This document shows, piece after piece, positions 6,374-6,706 of a DNA stretch of 6,706 nucleotides. Each line of letters begins with the position of its first letter. Positions within the stretch are counted from its first letter, which is position 1. Source of the DNA: Burkholderiales bacterium (GTDB taxonomy: Bacteria > Pseudomonadota > Gammaproteobacteria > Burkholderiales > SG8-41); the NCBI GenBank assembly GCA_005800795.1, contig SYEN01000501.1:1-6706 (forward strand), written 5' to 3'. A program made the position numbers and the translations under genes. Below the pieces are notes generated by a model. The model was not told where the DNA came from. It was given only the letters and a program-made list of their open reading frames with translations, and did no database searches.

Positions 6374-6706
6374 ATGACACAACGTTCAGGCCCTCTCTCA
6401 GGCATCCGCGTCCTCGACATGAGCCGCATTCTCGCCGGCCCGTGGGTTGGCCAAATGCTGGCCGATCTTGGTGCCGAAGTCATCAAAATCGAACGTCCCG
6501 GCAAGGGCGACGACACGCGCGGCTGGGGGCCGCCGTTCGTGAAAGATCGCGACGGCAACGACACCAGCGACGCGGCGTATTTCATGTGCACGAACCGCGG
6601 CAAAAAATCGCTCACGCTTGATATCGCCAAGCCTGAGGGCCAGCAGATCATCCGTGAACTGGCGCAACAATCCGACATACTGCTGGAAAACTACAAGGTC
6701 GGCGAC
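6374..6706 (+). CDS. Class III (CaiB/BaiF) CoA-transferase, N-terminal third only
   Basis: These enzymes move CoA between carboxylic acids through an aspartyl-CoA thioester. The 111 codons visible run in frame from ATG at 6374 to the right edge. The family opening is plain: PLSGIRVLDMSRILAGPWVG (7-26), then MLADLGAEVIKIERPGKGDD (28-47), TRGWGPPF (48-55), NRGKKSLTLDIAKPEG (74-89) and LLENYKVG (103-110). The catalytic Asp, near residue 170 in relatives, is beyond the edge. The GDDTRGWGPPF form resembles the dicarboxylate (glutarate/hydroxymethylglutarate-succinate) branch more than formyl-CoA:oxalate transferase, so a dicarboxylate or hydroxyacid substrate is plausible; this is inference from a short region. 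The Shine-Dalgarno is weak (AGAG at 6363-6366). It probably belongs to the upstream operon despite the 88-bp gap. Confidence 0.93.
   Translation, partial: MTQRSGPLSGIRVLDMSRILAGPWVGQMLADLGAEVIKIERPGKGDDTRGWGPPFVKDRDGNDTSDAAYFMCTNRGKKSLTLDIAKPEGQQIIRELAQQSDILLENYKVGD

Noticed and set aside
1589..6706. Oxalate degradation pair (oxalyl-CoA decarboxylase plus formyl-CoA transferase)
   Set aside because: The ThDP enzyme has the acetolactate-synthase-like GVPGES start and lacks oxalyl-CoA decarboxylase features. The CoA-transferase has a GDDTRGWGPPF form unlike formyl-CoA:oxalate transferase.
1..6706. tRNA, rRNA, CRISPR, insertion sequence or prophage elements
   Set aside because: I saw no regularly spaced direct repeats, transposase or integrase motifs, terminal inverted repeats or tRNA cloverleaf. 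Almost all of the window is accounted for by metabolic genes.

Overview
The window looks like a catabolic gene cluster from a free-living proteobacterium with moderately high GC, most likely a betaproteobacterium (Burkholderiales-like). This placement is an inference. It rests on GC-rich codon use, the resemblance of the encoded proteins to families common in soil and water Burkholderiales, and a degraded 'GTCATTCCGGCGAAA' intergenic palindrome of a type frequent in beta- and gammaproteobacteria. There are no rRNA or tRNA genes, no insertion sequences, no CRISPR array and no sign of a phage.

Layout: (1) 1-1414, minus strand, carries all but the C-terminus of a GMC-family flavin oxidoreductase of the choline/alcohol dehydrogenase type; the window edge cuts it just after its first catalytic His. 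(2) 1415-1588 is a divergent intergenic region with a perfect TATAAT box on the plus strand, flanked by an imperfect inverted repeat. (3) 1589-6706, plus strand, is a run of five co-directional genes: an acetolactate-synthase-like ThDP enzyme, an ornithine cyclodeaminase/mu-crystallin family protein that overlaps it by ATGA, a beta-hydroxyacid dehydrogenase, a conserved protein of unknown function, and the N-terminal third of a class III (CaiB/BaiF) CoA-transferase. The gap between genes 3 and 4 is rich in palindromes. The gap between genes 4 and 5 carries the degraded repeat.

Together the genes look like a pathway for an alcohol or amino/hydroxy/oxo acid: a flavoprotein to oxidise an alcohol, an OCD-fold protein for an amino or imino acid, a ThDP enzyme for decarboxylation or carboligation of a 2-oxo acid, a dehydrogenase for a 3-hydroxy acid or semialdehyde, and a CoA-transferase to activate a (di)carboxylate. 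The substrate cannot be read from the sequence. The ThDP enzyme plus dehydrogenase pairing recalls the glyoxylate carboligase/tartronate semialdehyde reductase route, but the ThDP enzyme keeps the catalytic Glu that glyoxylate carboligase lacks. The least understood component, and the best candidate for new biochemistry, is the 346-residue protein at 5245-6285.
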